34,458 nucleotides of DNA from an uncultured Rickettsiales bacterium (lineage in GTDB: Bacteria; Pseudomonadota; Alphaproteobacteria; Rickettsiales; Deianiraeaceae). Shown here piece after piece: positions 1 to 7,470 of the stretch. The notes below the pieces were generated by a model. It was not told the DNA's origin. It did no database searches and saw nothing but the letters and a program-made list of their open reading frames with translations. Both the position numbers and the translations under genes were made by a program. The stretch spans positions 1 through 34,458 of the forward strand of contig CAJQOT010000067.1 of the NCBI GenBank assembly GCA_905480015.1. Direction: 5' to 3'. Position 1 is the stretch's first letter, and each line of letters opens with the position of its first letter.

Positions 1-1
1 T

Positions 2-589
2 ACAGAAGGAATTCCTGTTATTGATATGGTAAGGGTAAAAGCCGTTCTTGAACGCTCGAAGTCGCGTCTTGTCGGGCCAAACTGCCCTGGCGTTATTACA
101 CCAAATGAATGTAAAATTGGTATCATGCCAGGACACATTCACAAAAGAGGTTCCGTCGGAATTGTTTCAAAATCTGGAACTTTAACATATGAAGCTGTAC
201 ACCAGACAACGCAGGCAGGCCTTGGTCAATCAACATGCATTGGTATTGGTGGAGATCCAATCTCTGGAACATCATTTATTGATGCTCTCGAACTCTTTTT
301 AAACGACCCTGAAACTCAATCAATTATTATGATTGGTGAAATTGGTGGTGACGCAGAAGAGCAAGCTTGTGAATTTTTAAAGAATCATAAAATTAAAAAA
401 CCAACGGTGGGCTTTATTGCTGGTAGAACTGCGCCAGAAGGCAAAAGAATGGGACATGCCGGTGCAATTGTATCTGGTGGAACTGGAGACGCTGAAAGTA
501 AAATTAAAGCTATGCGTTCAGCTGGAGTTACAGTAAGTGAATCACCTGCTCTTATGGGAAAAACACTTGTTGACCTTCTAAACTCGTAA
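2..589 (+). CDS. sucD: Succinyl-CoA ligase, alpha subunit (3' part)
   Basis: This is the C-terminal two thirds or so of the alpha subunit of succinyl-CoA synthetase, the TCA-cycle enzyme that makes ATP or GTP from succinyl-CoA. The reading frame is open from base 2, so the gene begins outside the window and the first in-window ATG (26) is internal. Visible family signatures are VGPNCPGVI, the [12 protein letters not shown] block, GIGGDPI.GT and [10 protein letters not shown], whose His is the residue that is phosphorylated during catalysis. The C-terminus ends in TLVDLL, as is usual for the family. sucC would be expected just upstream. The gene converges on ruvA, with a hairpin between them. 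The identification is very secure. Confidence 0.97.
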   Translation, partial: TEGIPVIDMVRVKAVLERSKSRLVGPNCPGVITPNECKIGIMPGHIHKRGSVGIVSKSGTLTYEAVHQTTQAGLGQSTCIGIGGDPISGTSFIDALELFLNDPETQSIIMIGEIGGDAEEQACEFLKNHKIKKPTVGFIAGRTAPEGKRMGHAGAIVSGGTGDAESKIKAMRSAGVTVSESPALMGKTLVDLLNS

Positions 590-596
590 TATATAC

Positions 597-631
597 AATG
601 CCTAATATGTTAGTGTAATATGTTAGGCATT
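597..631. terminator. Hairpin between convergent sucD and ruvA
   Basis: A 12-bp stem (597-608 with 620-631, one T-G wobble) encloses an 11-base loop. It starts 7 bases after the sucD stop and lies in the 78-base gap before the end of ruvA. There is no clear T-run on either side, so it may act as a weak bidirectional terminator or a 3'-end stabiliser. Confidence 0.5.
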
Positions 632-667
632 AGCATAAAATAGAAATGTTTTGTAGGAAATAATGAG

Positions 668-1330
668 TTAGTCATTAATGTGTCGTAATGCAATTGTTAT
701 TGCTTCTTCAAGAGTCTCACTCCGTTTAATTGCTTCCTGTGCAACAGTAAAGGAATGATTATAATCAAATCCAAGGTTAATTAAGGCAGATATAACATCA
801 TTTTGGTTAATATTAGATTCTGTAGATTGATCCTCAATTTTGTCATCTTTTATTGCGGTTTCCACATTTGTTGTTACAGTGTGTGGTGGGTATGTCGTAT
901 TGACCGATGCTAATATTTTAGCATTTTTTGCAGGTTCTTTTTTGAGGTCGGAAGTAATACGTTTTGATACCTTCTCACCAAGTCCGCCAACTTGCTGAAG
1001 CATTTCAGGTTTTTCACTCACAATTGACTGCGTTAAATCTTCTATAGAAATAGAATCAAGTGCATTCATTGCTACTTTTGGACCTACCCCACTTACCTTT
1101 AAAAGTGAATTAAACCATGCTTGCTTTGCGTATGCATCAAAACCGTAAAGTGTGATAGATGTTTCCTTTACTATTGTTTCAATGAAAAGGATAATTTCAT
1201 TTCCAACATGCAAAGATTGTGATGTTCTTTGCCCAATATGCACACAATAACCAATGCCATTGGTAAACACGGAAATAGATCCGTCAGTTGAATTTGTTAA
1301 AATTATTGTGCCTTTTATGTAGGAAATCAT
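668..1330 (-). CDS. ruvA: Holliday junction DNA helicase subunit RuvA
   Basis: RuvA binds Holliday junctions as a tetramer and loads the RuvB motor for branch migration. The protein has 220 residues, slightly longer than the usual 190-205. The N-terminal OB-fold begins MISYIKGTI and contains the family's GIGY.V strand. Two helix-hairpin-helix segments follow (VSGVGPKVAMNAL and VGGLGEKVSKRI). After an acidic linker of about 50 residues, a C-terminal RuvB-binding domain holds the DVISALINLGF motif. The start codon overlaps the pgpA stop (ATGA). ruvB and ruvC are not adjacent: the upstream genes are pgpA, merR, ihfA and frr, so ruvA is probably the last gene of that transcript. Confidence 0.96.
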   Translation of the reverse strand: MISYIKGTIILTNSTDGSISVFTNGIGYCVHIGQRTSQSLHVGNEIILFIETIVKETSITLYGFDAYAKQAWFNSLLKVSGVGPKVAMNALDSISIEDLTQSIVSEKPEMLQQVGGLGEKVSKRITSDLKKEPAKNAKILASVNTTYPPHTVTTNVETAIKDDKIEDQSTESNINQNDVISALINLGFDYNHSFTVAQEAIKRSETLEEAITIALRHIND

Positions 1331-1818
1331 TGTATGAGTTTATATATAAAAATACAGAATGTAATTGTTCCGCCGGCAAAAATTCCGGCCATAATGTCAT
1401 CTAACATAATACCTGTTGCCCCTTTCATGTTGCGGTCAAGGTGACCTATTAATGAGACCTTTGTTATATCAAAAAAACGAAATAATATAAAAGAAGATAT
1501 AAATATAATAAACCAATTGACTTCAATTTGAAAGAATTTTACTGCTATCATTGAGGTAAGAATTGTTAAGTAAAGACCTGCCATTTCGTCAATAACAATT
1601 TCTTGTAAATCGTCTACCTTGCCGTTTAAATACAATGGAATAAAAATAAAACCAAGAATAATTGAGGTTGCTGTCATAAATGCACACCATAAAATAGACG
1701 GCGTGAATGCAAGCGGTGAAATGATAATTAAGGAAGAAATCGTTCCAACGGTTCCGGGTGCTATTGGTGAGCGACCACAATAAAATAATGTTGATATTAT
1801 CTCTGCGAATTTTCTCAT
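1327..1818 (-). CDS. pgpA: Phosphatidylglycerophosphatase A
   Basis: PgpA is an inner-membrane enzyme that dephosphorylates phosphatidylglycerol phosphate to phosphatidylglycerol. The 163-residue protein has the family signatures: an N-terminal FYCGRSPIAPGTVGT segment, a central IDEMAGLYL motif with acidic metal-binding residues, and a later FDITK..IG.LD.. MLDD segment. Three to four hydrophobic membrane segments are visible. Length is normal for the family. It overlaps merR upstream and ruvA downstream by four bases each (ATGA), which implies translational coupling in the frr-ihfA-merR-pgpA-ruvA cluster. Confidence 0.94.
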   Translation of the reverse strand: MRKFAEIISTLFYCGRSPIAPGTVGTISSLIIISPLAFTPSILWCAFMTATSIILGFIFIPLYLNGKVDDLQEIVIDEMAGLYLTILTSMIAVKFFQIEVNWFIIFISSFILFRFFDITKVSLIGHLDRNMKGATGIMLDDIMAGIFAGGTITFCIFIYKLIQ

Positions 1819-2129
1819 AGTATGTTAATTATAGAATTTATTTGCTTTTCAATATCGGTAATAATGTTTAACGCTTGAGATTCCTGCGTGCTTTGGGTAA
1901 TAAGCAATTTATTACTCTTAATAACATTGAGGCGATAGCCTTTTGTATGTGTTAATTCTTGAATTTTTTTAAATGTTGCAAGGTCTTGTTCTGAAAAATA
2001 TCTTCGCCCACCAGCACCAATGTATGGGGAAAAATAACATTGCAGTTCGCCAAACCAAAATCTTACGGTATGGGTTTCAACTCCAATGGCTTTTGCAACC
2101 TCTCCTACTGAAAAACCGTACTTAGACAT
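1815..2129 (-). CDS. MerR-family transcriptional regulator (ihfA-linked type)
   Basis: This 104-residue protein starts with a MerR winged-helix DNA-binding domain: SVGEVAKAIGVETHTVRFW at residues 6-24, then the wing with GAGGRRYFSEQDL. The end is a short predicted dimerising helix, with no Cys-rich metal site and no ligand domain. A short MerR protein next to the IHF alpha gene is a recurrent arrangement in alphaproteobacteria, and the same order is seen here. It sits 4 bases after the ihfA-like gene and overlaps pgpA by 4 bases. The target and signal are unknown. Confidence 0.88.
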   Translation of the reverse strand: MSKYGFSVGEVAKAIGVETHTVRFWFGELQCYFSPYIGAGGRRYFSEQDLATFKKIQELTHTKGYRLNVIKSNKLLITQSTQESQALNIITDIEKQINSIINIL

Positions 2130-2133
2130 AAAA

Positions 2134-2430
2134 CTAAAAAACCTTGCCCTTTAAATTTCTTGAAGGGATAAAATGCATTTTTGCAGATTCAATCCTTTTA
2201 ACACTAGAAGTTTTAGCCTTGAAATCATATATATTTTTTGCAAGTATTTTTTTACGGAATTCAAACCTGCCAAAATTTTTGAGTAACACACCACCATCTT
2301 CTTTTGAAAGAGATATAATGGTATAAAAAAAAGCTTCGGTAATTTGTTTTGCATCTTTCACTGAAAGATGATATTTCTTTTTTAGGAGATCAGCAATTCC
2401 ACCTTTTGTAACCTTAAAGCTTGACGACAT
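2134..2430 (-). CDS. ihfA: HU/IHF-family DNA-bending protein, probably IHF alpha
   Basis: A 98-residue member of the bacterial HU/IHF family, which bends DNA as a dimer in nucleoid structure, recombination and replication initiation. The helical N-terminal part (VTKGGIADLLKKKYHLSVKDA) and the signature LLKNFGRFEFRKK leading into the beta-arm are visible. The C-terminus SRNLKGKVF matches the final helix region. Assignment to IHF alpha rather than HU or IHF beta rests mainly on the adjacent merR gene, a conserved alphaproteobacterial neighbourhood. The start shares one base with the frr stop (TAATG), so the two are probably co-translated. The DNA-contacting arm is divergent, with K-rich stretches in place of the usual RNP motif. 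Confidence 0.82.
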   Translation of the reverse strand: MSSSFKVTKGGIADLLKKKYHLSVKDAKQITEAFFYTIISLSKEDGGVLLKNFGRFEFRKKILAKNIYDFKAKTSSVKRIESAKMHFIPSRNLKGKVF

Positions 2431-2987
2431 TATATCTGTAAAAGCTCCTGTTGTTTATGTTTAAGAATTTCATCAACAGATTTTATTGCATTGTCTACAA
2501 TTTTTTGAACTTCAACTTCAAAGCGTTTTTGGTCATCTTCAGAAATATCTTTATTCTTTTGAGCATTTTTAATTGTATCGTTTTCATCTCTACGGACACT
2601 TCTTATTGCAATTTTTGCACTTTCAACATTCTGCTTAACAATTTCCATCATTTGCTCCCTTCTTTCTTGCGACATAGGTGGCAACGGTAGAAGAATTGTT
2701 GACCCTTCAAGAACGGGGTTTGTTCCAAGGTTGGAAGATTGAATTGCCTTGTATACAGACTGCACCGTGCTTTCATCCCAAATTTTTACCGAAAGAGTGC
2801 GGGAATCAGTTACTGTAATATTTGCAGCACTGGAAATGGGCATCATGGACCCATATACTTCACACTTGATTGCATCTAAAAGGGATGGGGACACTTTTAC
2901 AGATATTCCAGAAATAGATTTTTTAAAACTATCAATACACTGGTGAAATCGTTCTTGTATTTTAGATTTTTCAAAACTATACATCAT
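2430..2987 (-). CDS. frr: Ribosome recycling factor
   Basis: RRF splits post-termination ribosomes together with EF-G. The 185-residue length matches the family. Landmarks are the SVKVSPSLLDAIKCEVYGSMMPISSAANITV block near residues 29-59 (the conserved core around the P-I-AN motif), the domain II stretch with LPLPPMSQERREQ, and the C-terminal three-helix bundle with IRSVRRDEN and an acidic SEDD.KR tail helix. Two tandem ATGs (2987 and 2984) are both possible starts. In many bacteria frr follows pyrH; here it is the first gene of a minus-strand run, only 20 bases from a divergent SH3-protein gene. Confidence 0.96.
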   Translation of the reverse strand: MMYSFEKSKIQERFHQCIDSFKKSISGISVKVSPSLLDAIKCEVYGSMMPISSAANITVTDSRTLSVKIWDESTVQSVYKAIQSSNLGTNPVLEGSTILLPLPPMSQERREQMMEIVKQNVESAKIAIRSVRRDENDTIKNAQKNKDISEDDQKRFEVEVQKIVDNAIKSVDEILKHKQQELLQI

Positions 2988-3007
2988 TTAAATAATGAAA
3001 TTACTAT

Positions 3008-3562
3008 ATGAAAATATTGTTATTGATAATTTTCATAACGCAAGTATTTTTTTGTAACACTTACGCTGTAGAATTTGACTCTCCATCACTAGAAGATGTT
3101 ATATCATCAATTAACAGAGACATCAACACACAAGATGCAGAAAGCAAGCCAGATATACCTCGTAATAAAAATATGGAAGTTGTATGCACAAAATCATTTC
3201 ATTCTAATTTTCGCAAAGGCCCAGGAACAAGTTTCCCTATTAAATTTGAAATTCTTGTACGCGGGTATCCACTTAAAGTTATTAAATATGTTGACACATG
3301 GTACGCCGTAGAAGATGTTGATGGAGAGGTGGTATGGGTTTCACAAATTAACATTAAAAAATCATGTGGTGTTATTGTTAAGGCTTCCGGACTTGCATTT
3401 ATGTATATACAACCAGCAAGAACATCAAAGGTGATAATGTCACTAGAGAGAGGCTTAATTATTAACGACCTTGAATGCTTTGGTGCATGGTGCCAAGTGC
3501 AAATTAACAAACAAACGGGATGGATAGAAAGAGAAAATTTATGGGGAAATGTATCAAAATAA
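3008..3562 (+). CDS. Exported protein with two bacterial SH3 domains
   Basis: A 184-residue secreted or periplasmic protein. A signal peptide is clear: MKILLLIIFITQVFF followed by CNTYA and a likely signal-peptidase I site near residue 20. The F-x-C-N sequence is not a convincing lipobox. After an acidic linker there are two tandem bacterial SH3-like units: FRKGPGTSFPIKFEIL to VVWVSQINI (about 66-117), and a second from about 120 ending CQVQINKQTGWIERENLWG. This is the arrangement of the DUF1058/SH3_4-type proteins widespread in alphaproteobacteria, which are thought to bind cell wall or matrix. The start lies 20 bases from the frr start on the other strand. The end overlaps trpF by 22 bases. 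The precise ligand is unknown. Confidence 0.85.
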   Translation: MKILLLIIFITQVFFCNTYAVEFDSPSLEDVISSINRDINTQDAESKPDIPRNKNMEVVCTKSFHSNFRKGPGTSFPIKFEILVRGYPLKVIKYVDTWYAVEDVDGEVVWVSQINIKKSCGVIVKASGLAFMYIQPARTSKVIMSLERGLIINDLECFGAWCQVQINKQTGWIERENLWGNVSK

Positions 3563-4146
3563 AATTTTGTGGGCTCAAACAGCAGGCGGAAGTAGATTTT
3601 TGCACAGACTACGGTGTTAGTTACATCGGCTTTGTATTTTATGATAAATCGCCAAGGAATATATCTGCAAGGGAATTCTCCTTGTTAAAATTGCAAAATG
3701 CTCCACCAGTTGTCGCAGTTTTCTTAAACCCAACATTAGAATATATCCAAAGTGTAGTTTCGTGCAATCGTGTTGATTTCCTTCAAATACATGGCATAAA
3801 TATTGATGACCTTGCCATACAATTTATTGGAAAGTATAAACTAATTAAACCATTAACAGTAACGGACTTCACAGCAGAAGAAATTAATCAGTACAATTTT
3901 TACGATTACCTACTTTTTGATTCCCAAAATGCTGGAAGTGGCGATGCAAGAGACTTTTCATTTGCACAAAACCTTCAAAAATCAAAGCCATTTTTTCTTG
4001 CGGGAGGCATAAATATCACAAATGTTCAAGAGCCCTTAAAATATACAAACTACATTGATTTATCCTCCGGTATTGAGAATATAAAAGGGCGAAAATCTCT
4101 CATAAAAATGAAAGAGTTCATTAATGCTTTACCAAAAGACACATAA
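3541..4146 (+). CDS. trpF: Phosphoribosylanthranilate isomerase
   Basis: TrpF catalyses the Amadori rearrangement of phosphoribosylanthranilate, the third step of tryptophan synthesis, in a TIM-barrel fold. The start at 3541 (MGKCIKIKFCGL) puts the catalytic Cys of the KFCGL motif near the N-terminus as in the family; an in-frame ATG at 3520 would add seven extra residues. Further landmarks are YIGFVFYDKSPRNI, VDFLQIHG, the LFDS segment with a catalytic Asp, PFFLAGGIN and the IDLSSGIE phosphate-binding loop. About 201 residues is normal. It overlaps the SH3 gene by 22 bases. No other trp gene is in the window, so it is isolated from its pathway. Confidence 0.93.
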   Translation: MGKCIKIKFCGLKQQAEVDFCTDYGVSYIGFVFYDKSPRNISAREFSLLKLQNAPPVVAVFLNPTLEYIQSVVSCNRVDFLQIHGINIDDLAIQFIGKYKLIKPLTVTDFTAEEINQYNFYDYLLFDSQNAGSGDARDFSFAQNLQKSKPFFLAGGINITNVQEPLKYTNYIDLSSGIENIKGRKSLIKMKEFINALPKDT

Positions 4147-4194
4147 AGTTTTTTAAATTTAGAGTTTTTTCCGACTTTTAAGTGATAAATTTTC

Positions 4195-4222
4195 TTGCAT
4201 AATAGTATTTAATAAATATAGT
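4195..4222 (+). promoter_or_regulatory. Possible sigma-70 promoter before the small membrane gene
   Basis: A TTGCAT hexamer (4195-4200) is followed after 16 bases by TATAGT (4217-4222), about 20 bases before the ATG at 4243. It lies in the 96-base gap after trpF, which suggests the next gene starts its own transcript. Confidence 0.4.
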
Positions 4223-4242
4223 GTAATATATTTATATGATGA

Positions 4243-4554
4243 ATGTTAAATAAAGCTAAGATTTTACACAAAATTAGGCATATTCTTTCTTATGTGCAAA
4301 GTGTTGAGAATACTTTTTTTAGAATAATTATTGCCATTGCCATTATTATACTTGCGGTTGGAATATTTTATATTCTGTCAATTGCAATCATGTTCTTGCT
4401 GGCTTTGTGTGTATCTGTTATTATTATTTCTTATATTATAGCAAAAATTAAAGGGAAGAAATATAATAGGATGTTTCATGCTTCATCAAATTTTCAGAAC
4501 GAACACACTACTGTAAAGCATGTCAAAATTGTTACAGAAAAAGATAGCGAATAA
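4243..4554 (+). CDS. Small two-helix membrane protein, unknown function
   Basis: I do not recognise this 103-residue protein. It begins with a basic, amphipathic-looking segment (MLNKAKILHKIRHIL), then has two adjacent hydrophobic segments at about residues 27-47 and 48-70 separated only by a short turn, then a basic stretch IKGKKYNR and a hydrophilic tail. This predicts a membrane hairpin with both ends in the cytoplasm. A promoter-like pair lies upstream and a separate promoter-like pair lies before the next gene. The gene is in a row of plus-strand envelope-related genes, but that does not assign a role. Confidence 0.6.
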   Translation: MLNKAKILHKIRHILSYVQSVENTFFRIIIAIAIIILAVGIFYILSIAIMFLLALCVSVIIISYIIAKIKGKKYNRMFHASSNFQNEHTTVKHVKIVTEKDSE

Positions 4555-4569
4555 ATAAATATTTTTTCC

Positions 4570-4598
4570 TTGAATATAAATTTTACTCTCTTTATGCT
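4570..4598 (+). promoter_or_regulatory. Possible promoter of the DUF2282 peptide gene
   Basis: TTGAAT (4570-4575), a 17-base spacer and TATGCT (4593-4598) form a plausible sigma-70 promoter. Transcription would begin near 4605, which excludes the ATG at 4601 and supports translation from the ATG at 4622. Confidence 0.42.
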
Positions 4599-4621
4599 AA
4601 ATGCTAATGTTAATATCTTTT

Positions 4622-4891
4622 ATGGCTAAAAAGTCTCGGTTTTTAACTCTTGCAGTAAGTGGGCTATCTATCGCTATAACTTCACAAATTGCTTTGGCTG
4701 CGAAATCACCAAAAATGGAAAAATGCTATGGTGTCGTTAAGGCCAGTAAAAACGATTGTGCTTCTTCTAAAAAAGGAGGTCATTCTTGTGCTGGTGCAGC
4801 AAAAATTGATGGTGATAAATCTGAATGGGTAATTCTTCCAAAAGGCATTTGCAAGAGACTTGTCAACGGCTCTTTAGTTGGTGAAAAATAA
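4622..4891 (+). CDS. DUF2282 / bufferin-type (BufA1-like) cysteine-rich exported peptide
   Basis: This is an 89-residue precursor when started at ATG 4622, chosen because MAKKSRF gives a standard signal-peptide n-region and a promoter-like pair lies just upstream (ATGs at 4601 and 4607 are also in frame). The signal peptide ends near SQIALA. The mature part shows the DUF2282 pattern KCYGVVKA...NDC, then HSCAGAAKIDGDK.EWV.LPKG.C, with four Cys at residues 35, 46, 56 and 77. Known DUF2282 proteins (BufA1) are copper-binding peptides modified by the BufB (DUF692) and BufC (DUF2063) pair. Neither gene is seen here; the next gene is a permease. Family membership is well supported, modification and metal binding are inferred. 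Confidence 0.85.
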   Translation: MAKKSRFLTLAVSGLSIAITSQIALAAKSPKMEKCYGVVKASKNDCASSKKGGHSCAGAAKIDGDKSEWVILPKGICKRLVNGSLVGEK

Positions 4892-4961
4892 TGTAACAAA
4901 GTGTCTTCTTAACGAACGGCATTCTATGCAAAATTAATTGTTAATTAATAAAAATTATTGT

Positions 4962-6047
4962 ATGAGTAAGTTATTTCAAAATCGCAAAGCTACTATTTTA
5001 ATAGTATTTATTGTATGCGTTAGTATTGGCTTTTGGTCAATATCAAGGTATCCACAATTAAGTATGAAGTCCAATGTAATGCATCGCGGTGCTATAAGTG
5101 AAACTGGCATGATACAAGGTAAAATTACACATACAATCAACCGTGATGAATCCACTGATATTACACTTGCAAAGAGAATATACAATACAACTCTTAATTG
5201 GATTTTCGCAAATTGGCGTGGAATGAGTTTTGGGCTAGTAATTGGTGCTGGGTTTTTAACGCTTTTAAGAAATCTTTCGCTCAATATGGGTAAAAATCGT
5301 TTCTTGAATGCTCTATATGGAATGATAACGGGCGTACCACTTGGCGTGTGTTCTAACTGCGTTGCACCAATAATGCAAAGTACATTTAAGGGCAATGGTA
5401 AAATGGAGTACTCTTTAGCCAAAATGTTTGCCTCGCCAATGTTGAATATTATAGTTTTAACAATATTATTTTCAATTTTTCCAATAGGAATTGCAATTGC
5501 AAACACTATTGCTGTGTTAATTTTAATTCTTGTTGTCACACCAATTCTTGCCCATTATACCGCAAAACCACATGAAGAAGCTTGCAATATTAACAGTGCA
5601 TGTGCGATACAAATAAAACAATCGTGGGGTAAATCTTTCATGCTAGTAACGATGGAGTACGCAAAAGATTTATTATATTTATTTATTAGAGTTGTACCAT
5701 TGATGATTGTTGCTGGATTTATTGGCGCTGTTTTAATTCACTTAGTTTCTCCTGCTGAATTTTTTGCTAATAGCACGCTGTCATACATAATATTAATTCC
5801 ACTTTCGGCACTTTTTGCAACACTATTGCCAATGCCAATTGTTATAGACTTAATGCTCGCGCAAAGTTTATGGATTGCCGGCGTTCCACTTGAAATAATT
5901 GCAGTATTTGTTTTTGCTCTTGGTTCATACAGTATATATTCATTTTTAATTGTAACGCAAACATTTTCATTAAAAATTGCATTAATAATTTATTCCATTG
6001 TAGTCGTAATATCTTCCATTCTTGGGTATATTACAATATTATTGTAG
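4962..6047 (+). CDS. DUF318/ArsP-type predicted permease
   Basis: A 361-residue multi-pass inner-membrane protein with about eight hydrophobic segments. The ATG at 4962 (MSKLFQNRK) is preferred over an upstream TTG at 4938. The family signature is PLGVCSNCVAPIM (two Cys, near residues 125-137), followed by MFASPMLNIIVL, which matches the C-x-C/N..P and ASP..N pattern repeated in DUF318 permeases. The second half has the related LLPMPIVIDLMLAQSL stretch. A large extracytoplasmic loop follows the first helix. Relatives include the organoarsenical exporter ArsP and uncharacterised metal-linked permeases. The position 70 bases after the Cys-rich DUF2282 peptide suggests a joint role in metal or thiol stress, but the substrate cannot be read from sequence. 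Confidence 0.8.
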   Translation: MSKLFQNRKATILIVFIVCVSIGFWSISRYPQLSMKSNVMHRGAISETGMIQGKITHTINRDESTDITLAKRIYNTTLNWIFANWRGMSFGLVIGAGFLTLLRNLSLNMGKNRFLNALYGMITGVPLGVCSNCVAPIMQSTFKGNGKMEYSLAKMFASPMLNIIVLTILFSIFPIGIAIANTIAVLILILVVTPILAHYTAKPHEEACNINSACAIQIKQSWGKSFMLVTMEYAKDLLYLFIRVVPLMIVAGFIGAVLIHLVSPAEFFANSTLSYIILIPLSALFATLLPMPIVIDLMLAQSLWIAGVPLEIIAVFVFALGSYSIYSFLIVTQTFSLKIALIIYSIVVVISSILGYITILL

Positions 6048-6070
6048 GTAAAACATTGCAATCAAATTAA

Positions 6071-6093
6071 ATATTTTCTTTAAATGAAAATAT
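6071..6093. terminator. AT-rich hairpin between convergent permease and MlaF-like gene
   Basis: A perfect 8-bp stem (6071-6078 with 6086-6093) and a 7-base loop lie in the 56-base gap between two gene ends. The stem is almost all A-T and no T-run follows, so termination activity is uncertain. Confidence 0.3.
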
Positions 6094-6103
6094 AATCAAC
6101 CTA

Positions 6104-6820
6104 CTATATATGGCTAATAAATTTATTTAATGCGTCATTTCTTTGGCATTCGTCATCAATTTGAGTAACATCTCCAAACCACCCGATGGTGCCGTTTTTT
6201 ATGAATAAAACTTTATTTGCCATTGCTTTCATTACTTTCATATCGTGAACAATGGATATTTTTATTGGATGTTGCTCAGAAGATGTTCTAATATTGTTTA
6301 TTGTGTCTACAATTTTTGCTGAAGTGTATGGGTCAAGCCCTGATGTTGGCTCATCTAGAAAGAGAATATTTGGTTTATTAAAAATTGCCCTTGCAATTGC
6401 AACCCTTTTTTGCATACCACCAGATAAATCTTTTGGATACAGCCTTGCAACATCTGGATTCAAATTAATAGATTTCATAATATTATATACTTGGCGAAGA
6501 ATTGCTCTTTTTGAGCGAGTGCCTTCTATGTATTCTTTAAAGGCGATGTTTTGCCAAACGGTGTGTGAATCAAATAGTGCATTTAGTTGAAAGGCATATC
6601 CAATTGTATGGTTAATTTCTTGAGATTTTTCATTATACATTGTTGTTGTACCATTTGTTTGCATAATAATTCCTGCGATAATTTTCATAAGAGTTGTTTT
6701 ACCGCACCCACTTTCACCAATAATTGCTAAGGAATCTCCACTTTCTAAATTAAAAGAAATATGTGATAAAACAGTGTTACTTCCAAAATTTTTTGAAATA
6801 TTATGAACTTTTAATTGCAT
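6104..6820 (-). CDS. mlaF: ABC transporter ATPase, MlaF/Mkl type
   Basis: The ATPase of a probable Mla-type phospholipid transporter that keeps the outer membrane asymmetric. The 238-residue protein has a Walker A motif (GESGCGKTT), a Q-loop near YAFQ, the signature LSGGMQKRVAIARAI typical of the MlaF/Mkl group, Walker B with catalytic Glu (ILFLDEPTSGLDP) and an H-loop His in IVHD. The length fits MlaF. Its start codon shares one base with the purQ stop. The permease (mlaE) and MCE protein (mlaD) are not in this window, as is common in reduced genomes where mla genes are scattered. General ABC identity is certain, the Mla assignment likely. Confidence 0.85.
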   Translation of the reverse strand: MQLKVHNISKNFGSNTVLSHISFNLESGDSLAIIGESGCGKTTLMKIIAGIIMQTNGTTTMYNEKSQEINHTIGYAFQLNALFDSHTVWQNIAFKEYIEGTRSKRAILRQVYNIMKSINLNPDVARLYPKDLSGGMQKRVAIARAIFNKPNILFLDEPTSGLDPYTSAKIVDTINNIRTSSEQHPIKISIVHDMKVMKAMANKVLFIKNGTIGWFGDVTQIDDECQRNDALNKFISHI

Positions 6821-7470
6821 TATAGGTTTTTAAATAATGATTTGAAAATTTCAGATCCGTTTGTATGGGCAATGATGTCTCTCTCTGGGTGAGGCATCAT
6901 ACCAAGAATATTGTTGTTTTTTCCTCCAAAAATACCTGCGATATTTTCAATAGATCCATTAATATCTTCTTTGTATGTAAAAGCAATTTGGTTGTTGTCT
7001 TGTAGTTTTTTAAGGGTGTCGTTATGGCAAAAGTACCGTCCATCTGCATGAGCGATTTGCATTGTCATTGTTTGTGGTGTATTTTTGGTAAAATATGAAG
7101 ATTGTGATGTTGTATGAATTTCAATGACTTTGCATATGAAGGAAGATGATGCATTGCGAAGTAAGGCACCTTCAAGAATGAGGCTTTCCGTAAGAACTTG
7201 AAAGCCATTGCATACACCCATTACATACCCTCCTTTTTCTGCAAATGCTTTAACTTCTTGCATAATATTGCTAAATGATGCAATTGCACCAGAGCGTAGG
7301 CGGTCTCCGTAGGAAAATCCCCCTGGTATAAAAATGAAATCTAAATTTTTTGGCAGTGAGTCTTTGTACCATGTGTATGAAACATCGAAGCCAAGGCGTT
7401 GCATTATTGCGTGAGCTTCCTCATTACAATTTGAACCTGGGAAAACAATTACCGTTGCTTTTGGTGACAT
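6820..7470 (-). CDS. purQ: Phosphoribosylformylglycinamidine synthase, glutaminase subunit
   Basis: PurQ releases ammonia from glutamine for the PurL step of de novo purine synthesis. The 216-residue protein is a class I glutamine amidotransferase: it starts KATVIVFPGSNCNEEA, has the IPGGFSYGDRLR oxyanion loop, the nucleophile Cys in GVCNGFQ and the catalytic His-Glu pair in MPHPERD. All key residues are present and length is normal. The start overlaps the TatB-like gene by 22 bases, and the stop overlaps mlaF by one base. purL and purS are not nearby. Its presence suggests the organism makes purines, as Anaplasmataceae do and Rickettsia do not. Confidence 0.95.
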   Translation of the reverse strand: MSPKATVIVFPGSNCNEEAHAIMQRLGFDVSYTWYKDSLPKNLDFIFIPGGFSYGDRLRSGAIASFSNIMQEVKAFAEKGGYVMGVCNGFQVLTESLILEGALLRNASSSFICKVIEIHTTSQSSYFTKNTPQTMTMQIAHADGRYFCHNDTLKKLQDNNQIAFTYKEDINGSIENIAGIFGGKNNNILGMMPHPERDIIAHTNGSEIFKSLFKNL

